Shown here piece by piece: positions 21,082 through 31,534 of a stretch of 64,000 nucleotides of DNA. Where the stretch lies: NCBI GenBank assembly GCA_003612585.1, contig RAZH01000001.1, forward strand, positions 310,001-374,000. Reading direction: 5' to 3'. Made by a program: the position numbers and the translations under genes. The DNA is from a bacterium 1XD42-54 (GTDB lineage: Bacteria > Bacillota > Clostridia > Lachnospirales > Lachnospiraceae). Under the pieces are notes generated by a model. The model saw only the letters and a list, made by a program, of their open reading frames with translations, was not told the origin of the DNA and did not search any database. Each line of letters opens with the position of its first letter. Position 1 is the first letter of the stretch.

Positions 21082-22577
21082 GTAAGAAATCTTTGATATT
21101 AAAAGCTATTTTTCTTTGTACAATCCTGTCACTGTGTACAGGCTGTAATTCCAAGCTACAAGAGAAGCACACTGCTTCGAAATCCTCGGAATCCACGCTT
21201 CCTATCATCACTATATATGCATACTGCAATGACAACAGCCTTCGAGACGCTGACACCGTCGTAGCTGCCATCAATGAATATATCAGACCACTCATTCAGG
21301 CTCAGATTACCGTGGAATTTATGCCTTTTGGCTCTTATCGTTCTCAGTTAGATCAGATTTTAGATTCGGATGATCCTTTAGACCTTTTTCTTTCCAGCAA
21401 AGCCTTTGATCTACACAGAGAAGGTTTAACTGTTCCCATGAACTCACTTCTGGAAAAATATGGCGGCGGTATTCTGGAGGCTCTTGAACCTGAATATCGG
21501 CAGCTCGGACACGACATGGTCTCCGGCGATTACTATGGCATTCCGACCTGCTTTGACTATGCAACCCGTCTCGGTATTGAATATCGCAAAGATATTGCTG
21601 AGAAATATCACATTGACATGAGCAAGATACACACCCTCAATGACCTTACTGATGTCTTTCATAATCTGAAACAGGCTGACCCACAGATCCATCCTCTCAT
21701 ATCTGCTTCGGCCTACCATCCCTGGGATTCACTTGGCGACAATTTTGGTGTATTGATGCAGGATGCCCCTGATACGCAGCTTGTTAATTTATACGAATCT
21801 GAAGAATATCTCGAATACCTTCTTCTTCTTAGAAGCTGGTATCAAAATGGTTATCTTTATGACAAAACTGCGAACCCCGGAAGTGATGCTTATTATCTGC
21901 GATCAGATGAATATTTTGCTGCTTTCGTCAGTGCAAAACCAGGTTATCTGGTTCAGGAAGAACGTTATATCGGCAAACCACTGGATTTCCTGCCCCTTGC
22001 AGAAGACTTTATTACTACAGACTCAGCAAGCAAGTTTCTCTGGGTTATCCCGGAAAAATCCCGTTATAAAGAGAAAGCCATGCAATTTTTAAATTTACTG
22101 TACCAGGATCCCGTTGTCATCAACCTTTGGATTTATGGGCTGGAGGGAATTCATTATGTCATAAAAGATCAAGAAAAGGGAATAATCGGTTTCCCTGACG
22201 AAATTAACTATGCCACCAGTGGTTTTGCCCCTTTTATGGGCTTTGCATGCGGCAATCAATATCTCTCCTATGTCTGGGAAGGCAATTCTGAAAGTATCTG
22301 GTCTGAAACGCAAAGTTTCAACGATCAGGCTCAGCGCTCCCGGGCTTTTGGTTTTCATTTCGATTCCTCTTCCGTCATCAATGAGGTCAATGCCTGTAAA
22401 ATTATTCTTGCTCAATATGAGCCCGGATTTATGGCTGGTGTTTATGACCTCGAAGAAGTACTTCCTGTATTTCAGGACGCATTACGCAAAGCAGGAATTG
22501 AAACAATTATCAAAGAAAAACAACGCCAGCTTGATGCCTGGCGCCTTCTGTCTTATCCAAAAAATTCTGGCTCGTAA
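21078..22577 (+). CDS. Extracellular solute-binding lipoprotein (carbohydrate ABC type)
   Basis: Lipobox LSLCTGC; solute-binding fold; TTG start overlaps the RR stop by 4 nt. No cognate permease adjacent. Confidence 0.85.
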   Translation: MSKKSLILKAIFLCTILSLCTGCNSKLQEKHTASKSSESTLPIITIYAYCNDNSLRDADTVVAAINEYIRPLIQAQITVEFMPFGSYRSQLDQILDSDDPLDLFLSSKAFDLHREGLTVPMNSLLEKYGGGILEALEPEYRQLGHDMVSGDYYGIPTCFDYATRLGIEYRKDIAEKYHIDMSKIHTLNDLTDVFHNLKQADPQIHPLISASAYHPWDSLGDNFGVLMQDAPDTQLVNLYESEEYLEYLLLLRSWYQNGYLYDKTANPGSDAYYLRSDEYFAAFVSAKPGYLVQEERYIGKPLDFLPLAEDFITTDSASKFLWVIPEKSRYKEKAMQFLNLLYQDPVVINLWIYGLEGIHYVIKDQEKGIIGFPDEINYATSGFAPFMGFACGNQYLSYVWEGNSESIWSETQSFNDQAQRSRAFGFHFDSSSVINEVNACKIILAQYEPGFMAGVYDLEEVLPVFQDALRKAGIETIIKEKQRQLDAWRLLSYPKNSGS

Positions 22578-22802
22578 CACTCTAGCCTGTTGCTTTCTTT
22601 TTTCATCCGCAGAGATTATTCTCAACCAGTCCTGCATCCGTCCAAACGTAAACCGATCCACGTTCGTCTGGCGGGGCGGCCTCAACTATTACCTTGCCGG
22701 CCTGCTGGATTCCATCGATGCCCTTTATGCAAAGAAGTTAAAAATCGGTATTAACCGACAACCTCTTTGCTGGAAATTATGAAATAGCGAGCTTCACAAA
22801 AA

Positions 22803-22833
22803 GGGCAACCCGGACTGTCACGCCGGATTGCCC
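22803..22833 (-). terminator. Rho-independent terminator overlapping the stop of the 22818 gene
   Basis: Arms GGGCAACCCGG / CCGGATTGCCC (one mismatch), then TTTTT on the minus strand. Confidence 0.65.
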
Positions 22834-23201
22834 CCATGCTGATATGTGTCAAAAATGGTCTGTGGATTTTCATAGTAAAAACTGCCGTTATAATTCTGAA
22901 TCAGATTGCTTGTTTTGGAATGATACGCTGCAATCAGAGCATCTATCGCTTCTATCTCCTCTTCCCTAGCAATCATGAGAATCAGCCTTTTATATACCTT
23001 TCCAATGTCCCAGTGTGTCGGAACAGAATACTCACAGATGGAAATATTGTCAAAGCTTCCGCAGGGAATCCCGCGTTCTTCTATGTAATCTGAAATAAAA
23101 TTGTAGATCTGGTCATTCGCCATTGTGCCTATTACAATATCATAATCATGCGACTGGCCGCTGCGGCATAATATAATAAAATCAAGCCATGCATCTGTCA
23201 T
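22818..23201 (-). pseudogene. DUF3990-like protein fragment (N-terminus missing)
   Basis: Reads KAKILEFKTMTDAWLDFIILCRSGQSHDYDIVIGTMANDQIY with an in-frame TGA just upstream, matching the middle of DUF3990-type proteins. The N-terminal fold is absent. Confidence 0.5.
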
Positions 23202-23483
23202 TGTTTTAAATTCCAGAATTTTAGCTTTTCATTCAAAAGCAGGCCATACGTATTGATTTAAGGTTTTCGCCTTCGATTAATAATTGTGTATCGTATCTGA
23301 AATCTAACATCTTTCTTCCTCCTCAATCCTTTGGCTGCTCAGACTTCTGACACTGATAATTTATCACCAATCCAGATTTTATTCAATGTCAGTTTCCGCA
23401 GCAATAAGATTCAGATGCATAAAGCTTATAATGTCATGTTTACTCATCTTTCCGAGTATTTCTATAACAACATCCAAATCAAG

Positions 23484-24737
23484 TTATTTTATTATATATT
23501 TCGTGCCTCTGCCTTTGCCTTCAAGAAGTACCACACCTTTTTGTACCAAATCTTTCAATAATTGTGTCGTCTTTGATTTGCCAAAAGGTACATACGGTGT
23601 AATTTCGCTTATTGGTTTCAGCATTGTCTTGCTTAAAATTTTATAGATTGCACTTTCATCTTCCGTTAAATTCAAATCGTTTTCAAAAACCGGAAGCACG
23701 ATTTTTATAGTATTTTCTGATACTTCAAAATCTGGTTTTATGAAACCTTCTTCATAGAGTTGTTTTATTCTTGTGATTCCTGTTCCGAATATCTCGACAA
23801 AACCCAATCTATAAAATACATTTGCAAGATTTCTATTTCTTAAAACAGAAAGTTTACCAGATAAATATTCTTCCGCTGTTATTCCAGATGGCAAACCACC
23901 AGGAGAAACCACTTCAATTCTGTCATCAAACATCAAAACTCTGATTTGAGATTCAACATCCCAAACTCTGTGAATCAAAGCATTGGCAATTGCCTCTCTA
24001 AAAGCAACTTCCGGTATTTTCTCCATCTTTTTTCTATCAACCCCCTGTATTACTTCATATTGGTAATAATCTCTAAATACAGGTATCGACTTTTCATATG
24101 CATCTAATATGGAGATATGCTCAAATGTCGTTCTCTTTTGAATAATGCTGATGTTTTCACCGAATTTCACTATATCAATTCCTGGAAAATGATTTTTATC
24201 TGCCAAAAGACCTGCCGCATTATTATATCCATTGACATTGTCATATAAGTTTAGTGTTTTTAATGTATCCTGGTTAAATGTTTCAATCTGAATACTTTCT
24301 TCCAACTTACGATGCAAAACTTCAAAAGACAGTTCCTGTTCTTTACATGGCAACTCTTCAAATCTGATGTTTTTCCCATCCAAAATAAGCCTTGAGAATT
24401 CCAGTGTATCTACCTCTATCGTTGCTGTATCGTTTCGCTTATATGCTTTTGATTTATATAAATACGGCTTCTGAAGTCCACTTTTTACAAGGAGTTTTAT
24501 CGTCTGATCATTATTCTGTACTTCAAGTGTATAATTAGGTTGAGGAAAAATACTGTCATTGATTTTATTTTCAATATCCAAACAAGATTGTTTTACATCT
24601 GGCAATCCTTTCATGTTGCCATCATCATCAACCCCAAAAAGGATTGTTCCACCATCATAATTCGAAAAGGCACTAACTGTTTTTAAAAAGGTATTCGTAA
24701 CCGTTTCCTTAAATTCTAATGTTCTCGTTTCACGCAT
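23484..24737 (-). CDS. AlbA_2/Schlafen-AAA_4-type ATP-binding putative transcriptional regulator
   Basis: LEFKETVTNTFLKTVSAFSNYDGGTILFGVDDDG; AFREAIANALIHRVW; EVVSPGGLPSG; FGTGITRI; C-terminal wHTH. Confidence 0.85.
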   Translation of the reverse strand: MRETRTLEFKETVTNTFLKTVSAFSNYDGGTILFGVDDDGNMKGLPDVKQSCLDIENKINDSIFPQPNYTLEVQNNDQTIKLLVKSGLQKPYLYKSKAYKRNDTATIEVDTLEFSRLILDGKNIRFEELPCKEQELSFEVLHRKLEESIQIETFNQDTLKTLNLYDNVNGYNNAAGLLADKNHFPGIDIVKFGENISIIQKRTTFEHISILDAYEKSIPVFRDYYQYEVIQGVDRKKMEKIPEVAFREAIANALIHRVWDVESQIRVLMFDDRIEVVSPGGLPSGITAEEYLSGKLSVLRNRNLANVFYRLGFVEIFGTGITRIKQLYEEGFIKPDFEVSENTIKIVLPVFENDLNLTEDESAIYKILSKTMLKPISEITPYVPFGKSKTTQLLKDLVQKGVVLLEGKGRGTKYIIK

Positions 24738-24780
24738 ATGAATCGTATTCCTCCAATCTTATTGATTATATTATATGCAG

Positions 24781-24832
24781 AAACAAGCGAAAAAACAATC
24801 GTATTTTTTTACGATTGTTTTTTCGCTTGTTT
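24781..24832. repeat. Perfect 23-bp inverted repeat with 6-nt loop
   Basis: AAACAAGCGAAAAAACAATCGTA-TTTTTT-TACGATTGTTTTTTCGCTTGTTT, upstream of the AlbA_2 gene. Confidence 0.85.
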
Positions 24833-24943
24833 TCAATTATAAAATTTATATTTCACTTAGAAATATGTCTTGCTAACCTGCCTTGTTCCCTGCAAAATCC
24901 GGCCATATAACGTCTTAATATTTTTTCAATATACAACCATCTG

Positions 24944-27900
24944 TTATTTCACTGTCACCTCGCAGGTCGTTTTCACCTTTCCTGCCATTACAGTAATTAC
25001 TGCTTTTCCCTTCTTCTTTGCTGTGATTTTACCTTTTGTATTTACGGATGCCACTTTACTATTTGAGGATTTAAAAATGATTTTTGCTTCAGCATCCTGT
25101 GGTATGAGCTTTGGCTTTAAGGTCAGCGTTTTTCCCTTTTTCAATGTCCTGGCTGTTGGCACGCCTTTCAATGCTGTTGGGGCTGTTTTTGCTACCGTTA
25201 CAGTCACAACCACTTTTTTATTTCCTGACTTTACTGTTATCTTGGCCTTTCCAGATGCTCGGGCTATAATCACGCCCTTTTTGCTGACAGTGGCAACCTT
25301 TTTATTCGAAGTAGAATAAGTGATTTTGTCCATTGACGTAATCGGTGTTAAAATCGGCGCCAATTTCAGCTTTTTCCCTTTTTTCATGGATACCTTCTTT
25401 TGAATATTGCTGATTTTTGATGTTTTAACAGCTCCTTTCTGCACGGTTACCGAGATCTTTTTACGCAATCCGCTTGCAAGGGTTATGGTTACTGTAGCTT
25501 TTCCTGTTTTCTTCTGTGCGGTAATTTTCCCCGTCCTGCTGACTTTAACAATTTTCGTATTGCCCGACTTCCAAGATACAACAGAATCGCCTGCGGCAAG
25601 TCCGCTCACTTTCAGCTTTGTCGTGCTCTGTTTTACCTTCAGAGGTATTTTCGTAGCGTTTACCTTTATTGTAGGCTTCAGTTTTGTGCCAATGCTCCGT
25701 TCTTCCTTCTGGCCGCATACCGCACAGCTGCGGCTTTGCTTTTCTGCTGAAAATACAGTTGCCTGACTCACTGTCTGCCAGGAATTCCAGGTATGTACTG
25801 TTGTTTTCACAATTATTTCTGTTCTTACCACACCACATACTGTACAAGTATACGTTTTTACTCCTGATCCCGCACACGTCGCACGCTTAGTAACTGCCGC
25901 CTCACCATAACTATGTCCAGCAGCCGGGATCATCTCACTATGCACTGTCTCATTGCATACTGTACACTTTTGCATTCGCATTCCAGAATCAGTACAAGTT
26001 GCCGCTTTTGTAATGATCCAGTCTCCTGTTACATGGCTATGTTCTTCCGTTTCAGGAGCTTTTGGTGGTTTTCCGTAAATCACTGTCGCAGCTTGCCCAT
26101 CCCCGTTTTTCAATGTATAAGAAAAAGAAAGGGTTCCCTCCTGGTCAGCATTCTTCTGAGCGATATATAAAAGATTTTCAGGTGCAAATAGATCCTGTGC
26201 ATCTTTGTCTTTTACAACTGTAAATACATAGGAAGCACCGGGTACAAGCTTTGTATACACCGATGATTGTGTGTCTGATGCAGGTACTGCCTCACTGTAC
26301 ATAACAGGCAACTTTTCTTCAATTATGATATCTTCCGGTTTATCCGGCACAGTTATTACGTTATCTGGCAATAAGCCATCTTCTTGTAAAATGACATCTT
26401 CAATCAAAATTTCCAGTTCTGTATCCGTTATACTCTCCGTGCCCTGTTCTGAACTGCCTTCCGATTCTGCTCCATTTTCCAAATCATATGAATCTGTCTC
26501 GCTAATATCACCCTCCTCCCCGTTCGTTTCTGAACTTTCTGACCATAAATCCTCTGTTTCTTCAAATCCATCCAATACTATGTCCAGATCAATCTCATCG
26601 TCCACTGTTGCCGGTTTCAAATCTTCCTCGCGCTCAGCAGAAGCCATAGTCGGTGGATTAGCCGGGTCATAAGGAATCCAGATAACTCCCGTATGGCTGT
26701 CTGAAATTCCTTCCCAGGTAGCATTATTCTGCGGATAATATGCAGTGGCCTTCCAATCACAAAAAGTATCCATTGATGGTTTGTCACCTTTAAAAAGTAT
26801 CGTTTCTTGCTTACCACAGTCTGTAAATGCAGCCCTTCCGATATTTGTCACGCTTTGCGCAATACTTATGTTAGTCAAATTATAACATTTATGGAACGCC
26901 CAGCCGCCTATATCTCTCACGCCTTCCGGAATCTCAATGTCTGTCAGGCCGGTACATCCATAAAATGCAGATTCTCCAATATTTATCACACTTCCCGGGA
27001 TTTTTATATCCGTCAGGCTCGGACACTGCGAAAAAGCACGGGCTCCAATAACAGTCACACCGTTTGGAATGTTTATCTTTTCCAGGCTCCTGCATCCTGA
27101 AAAGACCGTATTTCCAATACTTGTCAAACCTTCCGGAATTTTTATATCAGCTAAATTGGAACAATACTCAAAGGCTTCGTTACCGATACTCTTTATACTT
27201 TCTGGAATACTGATATTGGTCAGGTTCGTACAATTGGCAAATGCATCTACTCCAATAGAGACCACTCCTTCTTCAATCATTACATCGGTCAGACCGGTGC
27301 AGTCATGAAATGAATAATTGGAAATATCTGTTACTCCCCTAGGAATTATTATGCTTGTTAAACTATTGCAGTTTTCAAAAACATTTTGACCTATAGCTGT
27401 TAAATTCTCCGGAAGGGTCACATTTATCAAACTACTGCAGTCTTTAAATGCATACGCACCAATAGTTGTCACACTACCAGGAATATGTACTTCTGCCAGA
27501 CTGCTGCATCTCAAGAATACAGCTGTTTCAATGCCCGTCATTTTCTCCGGGATCCTCATACCTGTCAAATTACTGCACCCGGCAAATGCATATCTGCCAA
27601 TAGTAACTACACTCTCCGGAATACTTATTCCAATCAGGCTGCTGCAATTTTTAAATGCCTCGTTTCCAATCTGCGTTAGGCTGCCAGGCATTTTTATATC
27701 GCTTAGATTACTACAGCCTTCAAAAGTATTGTCACAAATAGCAGTTACACCCTCTGGAATTGTTATACTTGTCAAACCAGTACAATTCTCGAATGCACAC
27801 CCGCCGATATCTGTCACCTGATTTGGTATTGCAATATTCGTCAGGCCAATGCAGCCAGAAAAAGCGCCTTCTCCTATTACCTGCATAGTATCCGGAATTA

Positions 27901-30742
27901 CTATACTGCTCATCCCAATGCAGCCAGAAAATACATAATCTCCGATACTGGTTACACCTTCGGCCATTGATATATTTGCCAGATTACTGCAATCTCTGAA
28001 TGCGCTATGCTCAAGCTTTGTCACACTTCCTGGAATATTAATATCTGTCAGACTGGTACAGCCTTCAAATGCCCCAATTCCAATGCTGGTCACGCCGTCT
28101 TGAATGACCAGTTCCCTTAGATTGCTACATCCTGAAAATGCGCAGTATGCGATATCTGTTACACTCCCCGGAATCGTTATGGTTTCGATACTGCTACAGT
28201 TATAAAAGATATTATGTCCGATGTTTATCACAGTGTCCGGAATTTTTACTCCAGTCAAACTACTGCATTCTCTAAATGCTCCTTCACCAATGCCTGTCAC
28301 TCCATCCGGAATATTTATATTCATCAAACTGCTGCATTCTCTAAATGCCCACATTCCAATACCTGTTACCCTATCTGGTATATTTATAGTGGCTAAGCTG
28401 CTGCACCCGTTGAATACCTCCCGCCTGATATTCGTCACCTGATCCGGTATATTTACTCTTAATAAACTGCTGCATCCAATAAAAGCACTTTTCCCAATCT
28501 CTGTTACGCTTTCTGGCAATTTTACAGCCCTTAGCTTACTGTAGTATGCAAACGCGTCCTTTCCGATACCTGTTATCCCGTTGTCTATTGCGACAGAAGT
28601 AATTTTATCACTGTAGGCACCCCATGCATCGTAAACATATCCTGGCACCACTCCTGTCCCGCTGATTTTCAACCGGTATTTCTCATTTAACGTCCATGTC
28701 AGATTATCGCCGCAGGTACCTGAATCAATAATGACATTATTTCCAAGGACAAGCGGTAATGCCGTACTCTTATCTGATATTGTAAGTTCACCTGTCGCAA
28801 TATCAGAATCTTTTTCAACTACTACTTCATATGTTCCATTCGGAAGATACTCCACCAGTTTGCCGCTACTATCTGTTTTTCCGGCCTTACTTATTCCTTT
28901 GTTTTTTGAATAGAGGGTCACTTCTGCTTCCGGCACCAGATCCCCCGCCTCATCTTCAACTGTTATGGATGCGCGATAAGAAATATACGGACAAGTTGAC
29001 CAGCCAAATTCCATCCGGTCATCTGAAAAATAGAAATCACTGATTTTGGTAGTATCATCTATCAGATCTTTCTTTATCTCCACAACATCCTTCAACAAGT
29101 TCAGACTCACACTGACCTTCAATTTGGCATTCAATATTCCTGCGAAACAGAGATTACAGTCATGAATAAAATCCTTTTCTTCTTCCGGAAGAAGCGCCAG
29201 TTTCGCTTTCGCCTCTGCCTCAATCCCGGCCTCCGTTGATACTGACGCTTTGCACAGATCTTCATCTATAATGTCAATATAGAGTTCCATTTTAAGGCCT
29301 ATAGACAGCGTTCCTTCAAATCTAAATTCACTGCTGACCTTAGGTGATATACTGTCATTTTTTAAACCATCTTTGCTGTCATAGTTAAATCCTATTCTCC
29401 AGTTTAATTTTCCTGTCCACGTAACTTTACCGGACGCTTCGCCAACAAATTTTGGTGTAAACCCAATATTCACGCCTGTGATTAGCGGCCCCTTAATTTC
29501 TCCCAGCGAGAGTTCCCACATATCTATCTTCCCGGAAACGCTCACCGATGCTACTGCTTCATAATCCAGCCCAAAAGAAATATGTTGATGTCCCAACGAT
29601 ATGTAATAAGAAAACTTTATTGTGAATCCGGAGGAAATACTGCCATCCAGTGTAAGGTTAGGCCCCAATTTTTCTTTGAACTCATAAGAATGCGTTATGT
29701 TCTTACTAATATCATGTTTTTTATTTTCTGCTCTTGCTTTCCGAGATTGTACATTTCTTTTTGTGTTATCATCTTCTATATTTTTCTGTAAGCTTATCGC
29801 TTTTTCTGCCGCTTCTTCGCCTGATCCCAGATAAGTAACACCATCCGCCAGATTACTGTTATCCACAGCCAGGTTGCTGCCATCTTCAGTTGCCTCCAGC
29901 TTGATATAATCAAAAAAATCAGTCAAATCTGCATTGCTGTCCTTGGTAACCGTGACCGTCGTTCCATCAGCAGAAACTTCTGCCGCTTTCACAAGCAATA
30001 TATTTCCATCACCATAAGCATACGAAAAGGTGTCCCCTGCTACCATGTTCACAAAACTGCTGTCTGCATTTGTAACTGTATAGCTTCCGTCTCCATTGTC
30101 TGTTATCTGGTTTATTTCTCCATCTGCCGCAGCAAAAACTGTGTCTGCATTGTATACTGCAAAATTGGTATTCGGATCATTATCTAAATTTAATACAAGC
30201 TCCTCATCATAATCGTTTACTGTAGAGCCTTTCAGATCCTGCATGCTTTGCACGTACATGCTCGTAATATATGGATCGCACAGCGCTTCATGTGACTCTG
30301 TATCCAGCATGTATACCGCTGCCATAAAAAACTCCGGCATATTTTCAGCAGATATCTCTACGGTTGCTGAATTGCTTCCCGCCGAGACCGTACACCTTCC
30401 TGAGCCGAACATATGCAGCATCGTCTCATCATAAACGGCAACAATAATATCCGCACGATATTCTGTACAGAATGTTACTTCAGCCGTTTTTTCATTGATC
30501 ACAAGTCCCTGAATATAATTATTTTCTGCTGCAAGTGCTGAATTTTCTGCCTGCTTTTGTGAAATTGCATCTGCAATCATCGTACTTACAGAGTCCGTTC
30601 CATTCACTTCAAACTCAGTAGTTTGCATCTCATACATATTTTCCTACTGTGTTTCTTTCGCGTCGGCATATTTTAAATCCCCAAAGAAGCACAGTAACAC
30701 GGTCAATAATAGTAAAACACTTTTTCTGAATTTTCTTTTCAC
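24944..30742 (-). pseudogene. Giant BspA-like LRR_5 surface protein; signal peptide separated by an in-frame TAG
   Basis: ORF 24944-30637 has many tandem ~23-aa LRRs (AFxGCSSLTxIxIPxxVTxIG) and Ig-like group 2 repeats. The same frame upstream encodes VKRKFRKSVLLLLTVLLCFFGDLKYADAKETQ then TAG (30644-30646). GTG start at 30742 with GGAGG. Confidence 0.75.
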
Positions 30743-30790
30743 GCTCGTTTCCTCCACCCGAAAAATTAGTACACCCTGTACCAAACGGAA

Positions 30791-30837
30791 AAAGAGCGCA
30801 GACATCTCTGCTATTTCTCCTGACATCTCCGCTCTTT
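30791..30837 (-). terminator. Terminator-like hairpin downstream of the 30842 gene
   Basis: AAAGAGCG / CGCTCTTT arms, followed by TTTTT on the minus strand. Confidence 0.5.
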
Positions 30838-30841
30838 ATGC

Positions 30842-31516
30842 CTATTTTAATTTCTTCTTGCGATTAGCCGCTGTGTTTGCTGAAAGGGTATATGTCTTTA
30901 AGCTTTTCATATATTTTTTATATTCACTGTCATATCTGCTTTTTGAGACCTTTTTCTTGTTTATAAAATATCCGGAGCTTTTGCACCATGGTTCGCTTGG
31001 TATGGATCCATATTTATCTTTTCCATACCCGTATTGTGCATATAAAAATATTTTATTCGTCAACTTGTAATTTTTGATGGTATAAAAATGGTGCGGCATA
31101 TAGGAAGCAACTTGATACCGTGCATAAATAGCTTTATACTTTTTACTGATTTGGACACTTTTCGAATAATCCTGTTTAATACCGGCTGAACCAACATAGA
31201 CCACCTTTTTATTTTTAACTGTAAATATATAAGCAAGTGGCTGACAAGGCATATTAGATGCGCCAAACTTTTCTTTAACAATCAATTCCTTGATTCCGTT
31301 TCCATCAATATCAACGGTCGTAAAGTAAGCGCCTTTTAATGAAACCTTATCATAATACTTATCCGGGATCTTCACTGTCTTTTTTGTCAAAAAAGCTCTG
31401 TACAGCGAGTTTACTTTAGAACTGCTTATTTTTGCAGCACTTGCATTTATAGACAGCAGCCCTGTCAGTAAAGAAAAAATAATTACTGATAAAATACGTT
31501 TTAATTTTTTATTCAT
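30842..31516 (-). CDS. Secreted hypothetical protein
   Basis: Signal peptide (LKRILSVIIFSLLTGLLSINASA); repeat-free basic protein. Confidence 0.6.
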   Translation of the reverse strand: MNKKLKRILSVIIFSLLTGLLSINASAAKISSSKVNSLYRAFLTKKTVKIPDKYYDKVSLKGAYFTTVDIDGNGIKELIVKEKFGASNMPCQPLAYIFTVKNKKVVYVGSAGIKQDYSKSVQISKKYKAIYARYQVASYMPHHFYTIKNYKLTNKIFLYAQYGYGKDKYGSIPSEPWCKSSGYFINKKKVSKSRYDSEYKKYMKSLKTYTLSANTAANRKKKLK

Positions 31517-31534
31517 TTTGTTATTCCTCTTATT

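Noticed and set aside
22210-22782. 190-aa plus-strand ORF with tail FVWRGGLNYYLAGLLDSIDALYAKK
   Set aside because: Mostly overlaps the solute-binding gene in another frame; no RBS and no family recognised.
26800-28560. Regular ~69-bp repeats that could look like a CRISPR or satellite array
   Set aside because: They are in-frame, divergent codings of 23-aa LRR units in the BspA-like protein, without constant repeats and unique spacers.
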